64,000 bases of DNA from Pseudomonas mediterranea CFBP 5447 (GCF_000774145.1 NZ_KN322987.1:2756-66755), one strand, 5' to 3'; shown: positions 20,574 to 29,929, counted from the stretch's first letter. The notes: generated by a model from the sequence alone, not told the origin. Numbers and translations are program-made.

Positions 20574-22004
20574 ATGCAAGCCTTCAAGCCCCGGGAAAAC
20601 CTACTGCTGGCGACTCTGTGTGCGGCGATGTTGAGCGGCTGCGTATTGGGACCGGATTATCGGGTGCCGGCCGTTCCGGTCGCGACCAAGTGGCAGGCTC
20701 CCTTGCCCCATGGTGCGTCCGTGGCCGCCTTGGCCGACTGGTGGCAGCAGTTCGACGACCCGGCATTGGCCGAGCTGCTGCGCCTGGCCGAAGCCGACAG
20801 TCCGTCGATGGACCAGGCGTGGGCCAATATCGCCCTGGCACGGGCGACTGCGGACAGCGATGCAGCCGATGCCTTGCCCAAGGTCGATGGCCAGTTATCC
20901 AAGGGGCGGGGCGGTCAACAGACCGGGACCCAGCGCCTCGGTGGTTCAGGTGCTTCCGCCGCGCTGGACGCGGCGTGGGAGGTCGACCTGTTCGGCAAAC
21001 TGCGGCGCAATAACGAAGCGGCCCGTTCACGGGTCGAGGCGCGAGTCGATGACTGGCATGACGCGAGGGTTTCCCTGGCGGCACAGGTGGGCGACTACTA
21101 CGTGCAATACCGTGGCTGCCAGAAACTGGTGCTGGCCTACAGGGACCAGGCCCAATCGCAACAGGACACTGCGCGTATCACCCGTCAATCGTTCGGTGCC
21201 GGCTTCACATCGTCTGCCGACGCCGCCCTGGCCGATGCCAGCGCCGCCAGCAGCGCGGCAGCCCTGGTCCAGCAGCAAAGCGAATGCGAAGTCCTGCTCA
21301 AGAGCCTGGTGGCGTTGACCGGGGGCGATGAAGAGCGACTGATCGGCGTGCTCGGCAAGACCCCGGCGCAACTGCCGGAGCCTGCCGGACTCAACGTGCA
21401 GCAAATTCCTGCCGACATGCTGCGCCAGCGTCCGGATGTGGCCTCCAGCGAACGGGAACTGGCGGCGGCGAATGCCGAGATCGGCGTGGCCCAGGCCGAC
21501 CGGCTGCCGAGCCTCAGCCTGTCCGGCACCTTTTCCGTCGGCAATACGGTGGGGCAGCACACCCGCTCCTGGTCGCTGGGCCCGGTGTTGTCGGTCCCCC
21601 TGTTCGATGGCGGCAAACGTCGCGCGGCGGTGGACGGTGCCAAGGCTACCTACGACGCGGCCCTCGCGGTCTATCGCCAGACGCTGCGTACCAGCGTCAT
21701 GGAAGTCGAACAGGCCCTGGTGCGTCTCGATGCGGCGCGGCGGCGGGAGTCCGATGTCGAGCGTTCCACCGCCGGTTTTCGTGAGTCGTTCGAGGCCATC
21801 GACCGCAATTGGCAGGCGGGCAGCGTCAGTCTGCTGGACCGTGAAACCGCCCGCCGCCAGGCGCTGACGGCGGAAATCGAATTGATCACCTTGCAACAGG
21901 ATCAGGTCCGCTACTGGATCGCGCTGTACAAGGCATTGGGCGGCGGATGGAAAGCCAGCCAGCCGCTGGCTCGGCACCCGACATCGAACGGAGAAGGCGT
22001 GTGA
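20574..22004 (+). CDS. Outer-membrane efflux lipoprotein (NodT/OprM type, PseA-like)
   Basis: The 476-residue TolC-like outer-membrane factor forms the exit channel of a tripartite pump. A lipoprotein signal with lipobox LSGC (Cys ~22) is followed by VLGPDYRVP, typical of the NodT/OprM family. Later the protein has the helical repeats of two OEP domains and the ADRLPSLSLSG motif. It is the first gene of a three-gene operon. Its stop overlaps the GTG start of the adaptor gene by three bases, indicating translational coupling. The arrangement outer-membrane factor, adaptor, RND pump beside a lipopeptide locus resembles pseABC of P. syringae, which exports syringomycin and syringopeptin. Export of the lipopeptide is therefore inferred. 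Confidence 0.92.
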   Translation: MQAFKPRENLLLATLCAAMLSGCVLGPDYRVPAVPVATKWQAPLPHGASVAALADWWQQFDDPALAELLRLAEADSPSMDQAWANIALARATADSDAADALPKVDGQLSKGRGGQQTGTQRLGGSGASAALDAAWEVDLFGKLRRNNEAARSRVEARVDDWHDARVSLAAQVGDYYVQYRGCQKLVLAYRDQAQSQQDTARITRQSFGAGFTSSADAALADASAASSAAALVQQQSECEVLLKSLVALTGGDEERLIGVLGKTPAQLPEPAGLNVQQIPADMLRQRPDVASSERELAAANAEIGVAQADRLPSLSLSGTFSVGNTVGQHTRSWSLGPVLSVPLFDGGKRRAAVDGAKATYDAALAVYRQTLRTSVMEVEQALVRLDAARRRESDVERSTAGFRESFEAIDRNWQAGSVSLLDRETARRQALTAEIELITLQQDQVRYWIALYKALGGGWKASQPLARHPTSNGEGV

Positions 22005-23107
22005 ACCCGACGTTGCGAAAGATCCTGCTGACGATCACCGTGCTCGCGGTCGTGGCAATCCTACTGACGTTTCGCCGTGGCGCCGAGCCGGTCGCGGCCG
22101 CCCCCAGCATCAGCAGCCTGAGCGTGGAGGTCGTCCAGGCCAGGTCCCAGCTCTGGCCGCAACTGCTGTTCGCCAACGGAGCACTGGCACCCTGGCAGGA
22201 AGCAGTCATCAATGCCGAAACCAGCGGCCTGCGTATCGCCAGTCTCGAAGCCGACGTGGGCAGCCGGGTAAAGAAGGGGCAATTGCTGGCGACGCTGGCC
22301 TCCGACACGGTGCTCGCCGAGGAAAGCAAGCAGAAGGCTTTGGTCGCCCAGGCGGAGGCCAACCTGGAACAGGCCCGCTCCAACGACCGCCGTGCCCGGG
22401 TCGTCGGCCAGGGCGGCGCCCTGTCGGAGCAGCAGCGCGAAGACTATCGCATCAAGGTGGCACTGGCCGAGGCTGACCTGGCCGGGGCCCGGGCGGAATT
22501 GCAAAGCACCCGGATCAGGCTGCGGCAAACGCGTATCGTGGCGGTGGACGACGGCATTATTTCCGCACGCACGGCACTGCTCGGCAAAGTGTTGTCCGCC
22601 GGTGACGAACTGTTTCGCCTGGTGCGCGACGGTCGCATCGAATGGCAGGCCGAGCTCGACGCCCGCCAACTGGCCCAGGTCCAGGCCGGTCAGGTTGCCC
22701 GACTGACGTTGCCGGGCGGGCAAAGCCTGGAAGGGCAGGTACGGTTGGTGTCGCCCACCTTGAGTACCAAGACCAGTCGGGCCCTGGTGTATATCTCGCT
22801 ACCCACCGGCAGCCCCGCCCAGGCCGGCATGTACGCCAGCGGCCAGATCGAACTGGCGCCCCGCGAAGCCCTCACGGTGCCGGACACCGCCGTGATCCTG
22901 CGCGACGGCCGCTCTTATGTGTTCACTCTCAACGATGACATGCACGTGGTGCAGCGACCCGTGGTGGTGGGCCGGCGCATGCACGAGGCGGTAGAGATCC
23001 TGAGCGGTCTGGATGATCAGGCGGCCCGTATCGTGCGCGCCGGTGGCGCCTTCCTCAATGACGGCGCGAGTGTGACCCTCGTGCAATCCCAGGTCGCCCA
23101 GCCATGA
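22001..23107 (+). CDS. RND efflux periplasmic adaptor (PseB-like)
   Basis: The 368-residue membrane fusion protein couples the RND pump to the outer-membrane factor. I place the start at GTG 22001 because it overlaps the upstream stop (GTGA) and has GGAGAAGG just before it. The longer frame from 21947 would overlap the preceding gene by 58 bases. The protein has one N-terminal membrane anchor (residues ~9-23), the barrel-sandwich motif LRIASLEADVGSRVKKGQLLATL, a helical hairpin and a C-terminal beta-barrel. Its stop overlaps the start of the pump gene (ATGA). Confidence 0.9.
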   Translation: MNPTLRKILLTITVLAVVAILLTFRRGAEPVAAAPSISSLSVEVVQARSQLWPQLLFANGALAPWQEAVINAETSGLRIASLEADVGSRVKKGQLLATLASDTVLAEESKQKALVAQAEANLEQARSNDRRARVVGQGGALSEQQREDYRIKVALAEADLAGARAELQSTRIRLRQTRIVAVDDGIISARTALLGKVLSAGDELFRLVRDGRIEWQAELDARQLAQVQAGQVARLTLPGGQSLEGQVRLVSPTLSTKTSRALVYISLPTGSPAQAGMYASGQIELAPREALTVPDTAVILRDGRSYVFTLNDDMHVVQRPVVVGRRMHEAVEILSGLDDQAARIVRAGGAFLNDGASVTLVQSQVAQP

Positions 23108-26100
23108 ATATTTCAGCCTTGTCGATCCGCTATCCGGTTCCGGCGGTGATGCTGTTCATCCTGCTCACGCTCTTCGGTCTATTGGGTTTTGGCAAGCTTG
23201 CCATCCAGGACTTCCCGGACATGGACCTGCCGGTGGTGGTGATCAGCGCCTCACTGGAAGGTGCGGCTCCCGAACAGCTGGAAACCGAGGTGGCACGCAA
23301 GATCGAGGACAAGCTCACGTCCTTGCGCCTGCTCAAGCATGTGACGACCGTGATCACCGACGGCGCCGTCAGCATCAGCGTCAGTTTCGACATCGACAAG
23401 GACGGCAACGAGGCACTCAACGAAGTGCGCAACGCGGTCGACAGCGCCATGCCGCAGTTGCCGGCCAGCCTGGATACGCCTTCGGTGTCCCGGTTGACCA
23501 CCAGCGCATCGCCGCTGCTGACCTATGTCATCGCTTCCGACGTCCTGGACGAGGAAGCGCTGTCGTGGTTTGTCGATAACGAGCTGAGCAAACAGTTGCT
23601 GTCGGTGCCGGGCGTGGCCCTGATTTCCCGCATCGGCGGGGTTGATCGGGAGGTCCAGGTCAATCTCGATCCGGCCTTGATGGCCGGATTGGGCATCCGC
23701 GTCGCGGATGTCGCGGCGCAACTGCGGGCGATGCAGAAAGACAATTCCGGTGGCCAAGGCAATCTGGGAAGCGGCCAGCAGGCCGTGCGCACCCTGGGGG
23801 CCATCGATGATCCCGCGGCCCTCGGTGCCATCGATATTCCCAGCGGCGACGGCCGCCTGCTGGCGTTGAACCAACTGGCGGAGATTCGCGACACCCATGC
23901 CGAGCGCAGCAGCCGGGCTTTTCGCGACGGCAAGCCGGTAATCGGTTTCCAGATCACCCGCTCGCTGGGATTTTCCGATATCGGTGTAGCCAACGACGTG
24001 CGCAAGCGCATGACCGAGTTTGTCCAGCAACATCCAAACGTGCACATCGACGAGGCCAGCGATACGGTCAAGGCTGTGCTCGCCAACTATCACGACTCGA
24101 TGAATCTGCTGTACGAAGGCATGCTGCTGGCGGTGCTGGTGGTCTGGTGGTTCCTGCGGGACTGGCGCGCCACGCTGATCGTCGCCACGGCGTTGCCGTT
24201 GTCGATCATCCCCACCTTTGGCGTGATGTACCTGGCCGGGTTCACGCTCAACGCCGTCTCCCTGCTGGCCCTGGCGTTGGTCATCGGCGTGTTGGTGGAC
24301 GATGCCATCGTCGAAATCGAGAACATTGCCCGGCACTTGCGCATGGGCAAGACCCCGCTTCAGGCGGCCACCGAAGCCGCCGATGAAATCGGCCTGGCGG
24401 TGCTCGCCACGACGGCCACCCTGGTCGCGGTTTTCCTGCCCACGGCGTTCATGGGCGGTGTGGCCGGCAAACTGTTTCGCCAATTCGGCGTGACCGCCTC
24501 GGTGGCGCTGTTGTTTTCGCTGCTGGTGGCCCGGGTTTTGACCCCGATGATGGCGGCGTACTTCCTCAAGGCGAAGACCGAGACTGCTCATGACGGCCCG
24601 TTGATGACCCGCTACCTGGGCTGGATCCATGCCAGTTTGTCTCGCCGCAAGACCACGATGGTCCTGGCCAGCCTGTTTTTCATCGGCGCCCTCGCACTGG
24701 TGCCGTTGTTGCCCACCAGTTTCCTGCCGGCCCAGGACGTCGGTCTCAGCCGGATAACCCTGGAACTGCCTCCTGGCACGACGCTGGAGCAGACCACCGC
24801 GATGGCGTTGCAGGCCAGCGAAAGGCTGAGCGAGATGCCCCAGGTCAAGCATGTGTTCATTTCGGTAGGGACAGCCAGCAACTCGAGCGCCGGGGCGGCT
24901 GACATAACCGGCGCCGGCGATGCCATCCTGACGGTGGATCTGGTGGACCGCAATCAGCGCGATCTCAAACAGGTGCAAGTCGAGGCACAGATGCGCGAAG
25001 TGCTGCGTACATTGCCCGGCGTACGGGTCAATGTCGGGGGCGACGGGAGCGGCGAGAAGCTCAATATCGTCCTGGCCAGCGATGACGGCGACCTGTTGGA
25101 ACGCACGGCAAGTGCTCTGGAACCGCAGTTGCGTGAGTTGCACGGGATCGGCAACGTCACCTCCAGCAGTGCCCTGCAACGCCCGGAAATCCAGATGCGT
25201 CCGGACTTCGCCCGCGCGGCGGAGCTGGGCATCACCAGCCAGGAAATCGCCGATACCTTGCGCATGGCGACCTACGGCGAATACTCCTCGCAGCTGGGGA
25301 AAATCAACTTGTCGCAGCGCCAGGTAGATGTGCGGGTGCGCATGGATTCGCTGCTGCGCGATGACCTGCAGAGCATCAACCAGCTACGAGTGACCGGCCG
25401 TGACGGGCAGGTCTCCCTGGCTTCGTTGGGGGAGATCAGCATGGGTAGCGGGCCGGCGCAGATCAGTCGGCTCGATCGCTTGCGCAATATCACCCTGTCC
25501 ATCGAACTCAACGGGCGTAACCTGGGTGAAGTCATGGCCGAGGCCAGCCAGTTACCGGCGATGCGCAATCTCCCTCCCGAGGTAAAAAGGGTGGAGCAGG
25601 GCGAGTTGCAACTGATGACTGAATTGTTCGGCAGCTTCAGCCTGGCCATGGCCATCGGGGTGTTCTGTATCTACTCGGTCCTGGTGCTGCTGTTTCACGA
25701 TTTCCTGCAGCCGGCCACGATTCTTTCGGCGCTGCCGCTCTCCCTGGGCGGAGCCCTGGTGGCCCTGTTGGTGTGCAACTTCAGCTTTTCCCTGCCATCG
25801 GTTATCGGTTTGCTGATGTTGATGGGCATCGTGACCAAGAACTCCATTCTGTTGGTGGAGTACGCGATCATGGCTCGCCGGGACTATGGCCTGAATCGAT
25901 ATGAGGCGTTGGTGGATGCTTGCCACAAGCGTGCCCGCCCCATTCTGATGACCACCATCGCAATGGGCGCAGGCATGTTGCCCACCGCGCTGGGAATGGG
26001 TGAAGACCCCAGCTTCAGGCAGCCGATGGCTGTTGTGGTCATGGGCGGCTTGCTGACTTCGACGCTGTTGAGCCTGTTGGTGGTGCCGGTGATTTTTACT

Positions 26101-26187
26101 TATGTCGACGATGTCTTGGAGTGGCTGAAGCTGCGTACGCGCAGATCGACCGGGGAAAGCATGAAGGGGGAAAATTCGCGGGCATGA
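23104..26187 (+). CDS. RND-family efflux pump (HAE1/AcrB type, PseC-like)
   Basis: This 1027-residue inner-membrane proton/substrate antiporter has the usual RND length and layout. It has a first transmembrane helix (residues ~9-29), a large porter domain, helices 2-6 from ~340 and a second half repeating the plan. The proton-relay Asp pair is in GVLVDDAIVEIEN. It is the last gene of the operon and is followed by a strong hairpin terminator at 26193-26238. By position and family it is inferred to export the lipopeptide or related amphiphiles. A general multidrug role is the alternative. Confidence 0.94.
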   Translation: MNISALSIRYPVPAVMLFILLTLFGLLGFGKLAIQDFPDMDLPVVVISASLEGAAPEQLETEVARKIEDKLTSLRLLKHVTTVITDGAVSISVSFDIDKDGNEALNEVRNAVDSAMPQLPASLDTPSVSRLTTSASPLLTYVIASDVLDEEALSWFVDNELSKQLLSVPGVALISRIGGVDREVQVNLDPALMAGLGIRVADVAAQLRAMQKDNSGGQGNLGSGQQAVRTLGAIDDPAALGAIDIPSGDGRLLALNQLAEIRDTHAERSSRAFRDGKPVIGFQITRSLGFSDIGVANDVRKRMTEFVQQHPNVHIDEASDTVKAVLANYHDSMNLLYEGMLLAVLVVWWFLRDWRATLIVATALPLSIIPTFGVMYLAGFTLNAVSLLALALVIGVLVDDAIVEIENIARHLRMGKTPLQAATEAADEIGLAVLATTATLVAVFLPTAFMGGVAGKLFRQFGVTASVALLFSLLVARVLTPMMAAYFLKAKTETAHDGPLMTRYLGWIHASLSRRKTTMVLASLFFIGALALVPLLPTSFLPAQDVGLSRITLELPPGTTLEQTTAMALQASERLSEMPQVKHVFISVGTASNSSAGAADITGAGDAILTVDLVDRNQRDLKQVQVEAQMREVLRTLPGVRVNVGGDGSGEKLNIVLASDDGDLLERTASALEPQLRELHGIGNVTSSSALQRPEIQMRPDFARAAELGITSQEIADTLRMATYGEYSSQLGKINLSQRQVDVRVRMDSLLRDDLQSINQLRVTGRDGQVSLASLGEISMGSGPAQISRLDRLRNITLSIELNGRNLGEVMAEASQLPAMRNLPPEVKRVEQGELQLMTELFGSFSLAMAIGVFCIYSVLVLLFHDFLQPATILSALPLSLGGALVALLVCNFSFSLPSVIGLLMLMGIVTKNSILLVEYAIMARRDYGLNRYEALVDACHKRARPILMTTIAMGAGMLPTALGMGEDPSFRQPMAVVVMGGLLTSTLLSLLVVPVIFTYVDDVLEWLKLRTRRSTGESMKGENSRA

Positions 26188-26192
26188 ATCAT

Positions 26193-26238
26193 CCCCCAAC
26201 ACCCGCTCGATTAAAGTGATCGAGCAAAGGTTGGGGGG
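26193..26238. terminator. Bidirectional hairpin terminator between pump and rfiA
   Basis: CCCCCAAC at 26193 pairs with GTTGGGGG at ~26230, and inside it GCTCGAT (26205-26211) pairs with ATCGAGC (26219-26225). A TTTTAT run follows on the plus strand. It separates two convergent transcripts. Confidence 0.75.
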
Positions 26239-26244
26239 AACGTT

Positions 26245-27111
26245 TTATACGGCTTGGCGAATTGCGGGGATACCGTTCCACTCGACGCCCGATGGCGTGG
26301 CATCCATCGAGTGCATCCAGCGGATGAGCGAGCGGCGTCCACCAATGCCCATTTTTATCGCGGCACGTTTCAGATAACTTTCGACTGTGTTGACTTTCAG
26401 GTTGAGTTGCTCGGCGAGTTCCGGGGCGGTGCGTCCGGCCAGTAAACCGACACACACTTCGGTTTCACGAGAGGACAAGCTCAACCCGGACAACGCCAGC
26501 CGGTCGGCGAATCTTTGGCGTAATGCTTCCATTCCGCCGTTTTCCGGGCCTTCCAATGGCAGGCATGCGTCCTGTCGGTTGACCTCAGCCGGCACCAGGG
26601 CAGCCACATGCTCTTCGACCATGGGCAAGAGAAGGCAGGAAAAATCCTTCAGCAGGGCATGTTCCTGTGCCGTGAATCCGCTGGAAAAAGGAGAGCGGTA
26701 GACGGACAGAACATAGCGGATGCCGTTTTTACGGGTGGCCAGGTGCAGTTGAGTGGTGGTGTTGTGGCAGGGAAGGCTGTCCGTTTGTTCACGATTGAGC
26801 AGGCAGCGGGAAAAATTGGGGACTTTTTGTGGGGGCGAATCCTCGAAAAAAATATCATCGGCGAGGAAGAAAGGTTTTGCGGTATGCGCATCCATGACCG
26901 CGTCGATGCAGGCGCTGTCCATACCAACGCCACCTATGCTGGACGTGCTGGGTTCAGAAATATGACTAGGTCCTATTCTTTGCTCGGTAATGTGCGTCGC
27001 GTCGACAGGTATTTCGGTAAGTATCAGATCGTGCAACAAGCGAGGAAAGTTGCGGCTTCCAGTACTGGCAATCACTTTGCCAACATGCGGGAATAGTCGT
27101 TGTAGGTTCAT
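26245..27111 (-). CDS. rfiA: LuxR-family regulator without signal domain (RfiA-like)
   Basis: The 288-residue protein has a clear C-terminal LuxR helix-turn-helix (SSRETEVCVGLLAGRTAPEL to KRAAIKMGIGGRR, residues ~219-265). Its N-terminal half does not look like an acyl-homoserine-lactone binding domain. It starts 32 bases after the pcoI stop on the same strand, so the two are probably co-transcribed. In P. corrugata, from memory, rfiA sits directly downstream of pcoI and activates lipopeptide genes. It also resembles SyrF/SalA-type LuxR regulators of P. syringae. Activation of the NRPS and efflux operons is inferred. Confidence 0.75.
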   Translation of the reverse strand: MNLQRLFPHVGKVIASTGSRNFPRLLHDLILTEIPVDATHITEQRIGPSHISEPSTSSIGGVGMDSACIDAVMDAHTAKPFFLADDIFFEDSPPQKVPNFSRCLLNREQTDSLPCHNTTTQLHLATRKNGIRYVLSVYRSPFSSGFTAQEHALLKDFSCLLLPMVEEHVAALVPAEVNRQDACLPLEGPENGGMEALRQRFADRLALSGLSLSSRETEVCVGLLAGRTAPELAEQLNLKVNTVESYLKRAAIKMGIGGRRSLIRWMHSMDATPSGVEWNGIPAIRQAV

Positions 27112-27143
27112 CCTTTCTCCAATTTCATGCCAGAGTCTTGGTG

Positions 27144-27917
27144 TTATAGATGCAACTCAGTGTGCATTTGTTTTTTTGCTGGAATGTTTCGGCCAATGTG
27201 CGTTTGGTCGATATCAAAGGGTTGATGGGATGTGTCTGACGAACGGTTGGCTATAAGGAATTGTTCGTAGGCGGTGATTGTCTGGATGGCGTTCTTTCTG
27301 AGTACTCCTTTATAGGCGTCGAGGGTGCATGGAAGGGTGCCGTAGATGATGGTCTCGCCCTTTGAGCCGAACGCGGTATTGTGTCGCTCAACTGTCCAGC
27401 CGGAACGTTTCAGGATTTTTTCCATCAGGGTGTCAACGACAATTTCATAGGTATCTATATTTTGCAGTTGGGCAAACTTTATCATTGACAGGAAAAGTGC
27501 CACCGTGCGAACGTCTATGTTGGCCTGGGTGACTTCTCCTGCTAAAGTTTTATCTTCCAGAAGTGCGAATCGGGTGGCTTCCCAGCAGCAATTAGAATGG
27601 GGTCTGATATTGCCGGTGGGGAGAATGAAACTAAGGGCGCCACTCATGAGAGTCGGTTTGTTGGAGGGGCGTAGTCGCACAGCGCCAGTGACCCGTTCAT
27701 CGGTATAAGTATAGATATAGACTGCATCGGGATCGTCATATTCATCCCACTCGTAATCGGTGCCTTGATAACTTTCAATATCCCACTTCTTTCTATCGAT
27801 GAAGGCGGCTTTACGAATGGCAAATATCTGTTGCAGCGTTTGCGGTGGAATTTGCGAGTAGAATGCGATGCGGGTAGAGACGCCGGAAAAATGATGAATA
27901 CAGGACGAGTAGTTCAT
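27144..27917 (-). CDS. pcoI: Acyl-homoserine-lactone synthase (LuxI family, PcoI-like)
   Basis: The 257-residue LuxI-type enzyme makes an N-acyl-homoserine lactone from S-adenosylmethionine and an acyl carrier protein. The invariant family residues are visible: RKAAFIDRKKWD (Arg35, Phe39, Trp45), the acidic YEWDEYDDPDA stretch, RLRPS (Arg81/83) and WEATRFAL (Glu113, Arg116). It is longer than the family's usual ~200 residues because of a C-terminal tail of ~45. A CTG-N10-CAG lux box is centred ~67 bases upstream of its start. Base composition is clearly more AT-rich than the flanking operons. P. corrugata PcoI mainly makes C6-HSL (recalled), and the chain length cannot be read from sequence. 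Confidence 0.88.
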   Translation of the reverse strand: MNYSSCIHHFSGVSTRIAFYSQIPPQTLQQIFAIRKAAFIDRKKWDIESYQGTDYEWDEYDDPDAVYIYTYTDERVTGAVRLRPSNKPTLMSGALSFILPTGNIRPHSNCCWEATRFALLEDKTLAGEVTQANIDVRTVALFLSMIKFAQLQNIDTYEIVVDTLMEKILKRSGWTVERHNTAFGSKGETIIYGTLPCTLDAYKGVLRKNAIQTITAYEQFLIANRSSDTSHQPFDIDQTHIGRNIPAKKQMHTELHL

Positions 27918-28494
27918 GAGTGACGTTTCTTGGTTGTGGTTGAGGCTACTGTTAACTTTGCACTAAATCATTTCAACTGTCCTAAAGTACAGTGCTGAAT
28001 TTTGTAGAGTGTATAGTCTAATTAGTTACTGGATAAATGCCGTGAATAGTGTTTGTGGAGAGGAGAGAGAGGGGCGGCTTAGTACCAGCTATTGTCCAAA
28101 AAAGTACCAACTTGAAGTAAGCACAAGATGTCGCTGAGAGATAGCCTGATGGCGGACCCAGGCATTCGGAAAATGTATGTTTTTTTGACGGCCGGCCGAG
28201 ACGCCTATAAATCACTGATAGTAATGGGGTCGAAAAATTGACGACTGGCTTGAGGTAAGTAACCAGACTGTAATAGAGGTATGGGAGCGTTGTTAAATAG
28301 CAGGATTACGACCCTGCGGAAAGTTTAAACGGCTGTATGAGTGACGGGTGAAAGGCACTATGGAGTGCCGGATGGTTTTAGTGTAACTGCTCTAAGTATG
28401 AAAAAATTGGTCTGATGTCATACAACTAAAAAGTTGATATTGTATGGAGAGACCTGTCCGAACCTGAAAAGATGAGCCAGTTGTGGCTCCTGGC
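27918..28494. other. AT-rich intergenic region between pcoI and the LysE gene
   Basis: Apart from the lux box this ~575-base stretch holds no convincing gene. Visible features are a second, imperfect lux-like sequence (TTGTCC...AGTACC around 28092-28108), a perfect hairpin GGCACT-ATGG-AGTGCC (28354-28369) and an ATACAA/TTGTAT inverted repeat (~28422-28445) near the LysE start. The minus-strand frame 28018-28215 has no ribosome-binding site or family resemblance. Confidence 0.6.
27975..27994. promoter_or_regulatory. lux box upstream of the AHL synthase
   Basis: The sequence has the CTG-N10-CAG dyad (CTG at 27977-27979, CAG at 27990-27992), with outer bases that extend the symmetry (AACTGT...ACAGTG). 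The position, 58-75 bases before the pcoI start codon, suits activation by an AHL-bound LuxR protein, most simply the PcoR-like product. Confidence 0.7.
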
Positions 28495-29106
28495 ATGGAT
28501 GACCTTATGTCTTATATCGCGTTCTCACTAATGACTGTCCTGCTGGTTCCAGGGCCGACAAACTCACTGCTGCTGCAAACCGGAATAAAGAGAGGGCTGA
28601 ATGCTCGATCCATGAGGTTCGTTGTGGCGGAGTGGCTGGCTTATGTCATCCAGATGACGATGTGGGGGGTATTCATCGATCTTCTGATGACTGAACATTC
28701 CTGGGTGGTTGTGGCGACGAAGTTCTTCGCTGTGTGTTTCTTGTTTTATATTTCCTTGAAGCTGTGGTTCTCGGCGAAGGATCATTTGCCCGGTACCTCG
28801 GTAGGCATCACCGTGCCTGACCTGTTTGTGGCGACGCTGACCAACCCGAAAGGACTGTTCTTCGTTTCCTTTGTTGCGCCGGCTGGAACGTTCTTGTCGT
28901 TGAACAACTACTTGCCATTCATGATGCTGTTCACGGCTATCATATTTCCGGTCGGGCTGGTCTGGATCGCGATTGGGGCATTCTGTGGGCGTAAACTCCA
29001 CACCATTGTTTCCGGACGGTTTTTGAGTCGAGCCATATCATTGGTGATTGGCTTGTTTGCAAGCGGCATGCTGTTCAACATTGCATCGCAAGTAGTGTTC
29101 GCCTGA
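28495..29106 (+). CDS. LysE/RhtB-family amino-acid exporter
   Basis: The 203-residue inner-membrane protein has the RhtB/LysE plan: a hydrophobic N-terminus with the family motif LLVPGPTNSLLLQTG, the NPKGLFFVSF motif in the middle, and about six membrane segments. GTG 28483, ATG 28495 and ATG 28507 are all possible starts. I prefer 28495 or 28507 because RhtB proteins begin shortly before the first helix. It lies between and opposite to the pcoI and pcoR-type genes. As I recall, P. corrugata has a threonine-efflux-like gene in the same place. Its substrate (amino acid or homoserine lactone) is unknown. Confidence 0.85.
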   Translation: MDDLMSYIAFSLMTVLLVPGPTNSLLLQTGIKRGLNARSMRFVVAEWLAYVIQMTMWGVFIDLLMTEHSWVVVATKFFAVCFLFYISLKLWFSAKDHLPGTSVGITVPDLFVATLTNPKGLFFVSFVAPAGTFLSLNNYLPFMMLFTAIIFPVGLVWIAIGAFCGRKLHTIVSGRFLSRAISLVIGLFASGMLFNIASQVVFA

Positions 29107-29200
29107 GGAGCGGGGTTGCGTACAGGCGTGGTAGGGCGTCGGATCTCGATAGGATCGTCGCCAGTAGCGTGGAATAGTGGAGAGGTATAAAGGAAAGGGA

Positions 29201-29929
29201 TCAAACGAAGTTCAGTTGCACCGCTTTGATCATGGCTTGCTTGACATTGGTGCAGTCCATTTTTTCAGTCATTTGCTTGGCGTGAAACTTCACCGTCCGT
29301 TCGGTGATATTCATGATCAAGCCGATCTCTTTGTAGTTTTTCCCCAGTGCGAGCCAGCGCAGGAATTCAATTTCCCGAGGGGACAGTTTCAAGTTGTTTT
29401 CAGTGGTTATTTCCACGGGCCGATATTGATTGGCGATGACGCTGAGGGTTTTGATGATGAACAGGTTCGAGCGGACGATGAGGGGGAAGTCGGGGTCATT
29501 TTCTTCTGACGACAGGTGCAGGGAGCCGAATGCTCGACCAGGTTCATGGATGGGAACGGTGTAACCCTGTTTGATGCCGTAGTTGGCTGACTGATCGAAT
29601 ATCTCCGGGTTGTTATCCAGTTCAGCCGGTATTTCATTCCAGAAAAAAGGCGTCGCCGTAATGGCCGTGTTGGCCATGACCGGATCTGATTTGTAGAGTG
29701 AGTTCTTGCGGTAGGTGTCTACCCATTCGGCCGGGTAGTTGCTGTAGATGGAAATCTTGGAGCTGTTGGACGGAGTGGGCTCCAGATGAACGTAAGCGAA
29801 CTTATTGATCCCCAGCTTGGAGAATATCCACCCCAGTATCTCGGTGTATTCCTCTTCGCTCACGCCTGAGATGTTGTTCTCCACCTCTTGGATCAAATTG
29901 AACAGATGGCTTGAAATGGGCTTGAGCAT
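29201..29929 (-). CDS. pcoR: AHL-responsive LuxR-family regulator (PcoR-like)
   Basis: The 242-residue quorum-sensing transcription factor has an N-terminal autoinducer-binding domain with the conserved positions Trp69, Tyr73, Asp82, Pro83, Trp97 and Gly122 (in YPAEWVDTYRK, YKSDPVM, PFFWNEI, KQGYTVPI). The C-terminal LuxR helix-turn-helix is at LSPREIEFLRWLALGKNYKE (residues ~180-235). It probably binds the signal made by the neighbouring synthase and acts at the lux box before pcoI. It has its own promoter region and is separated from pcoI by the oppositely oriented LysE gene. Confidence 0.87.
   Translation of the reverse strand: MLKPISSHLFNLIQEVENNISGVSEEEYTEILGWIFSKLGINKFAYVHLEPTPSNSSKISIYSNYPAEWVDTYRKNSLYKSDPVMANTAITATPFFWNEIPAELDNNPEIFDQSANYGIKQGYTVPIHEPGRAFGSLHLSSEENDPDFPLIVRSNLFIIKTLSVIANQYRPVEITTENNLKLSPREIEFLRWLALGKNYKEIGLIMNITERTVKFHAKQMTEKMDCTNVKQAMIKAVQLNFV

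Noticed and set aside
28018..28215. 65-codon minus-strand frame between pcoI and the LysE gene
   Set aside because: No ribosome-binding site, low-complexity composition and no family resemblance.
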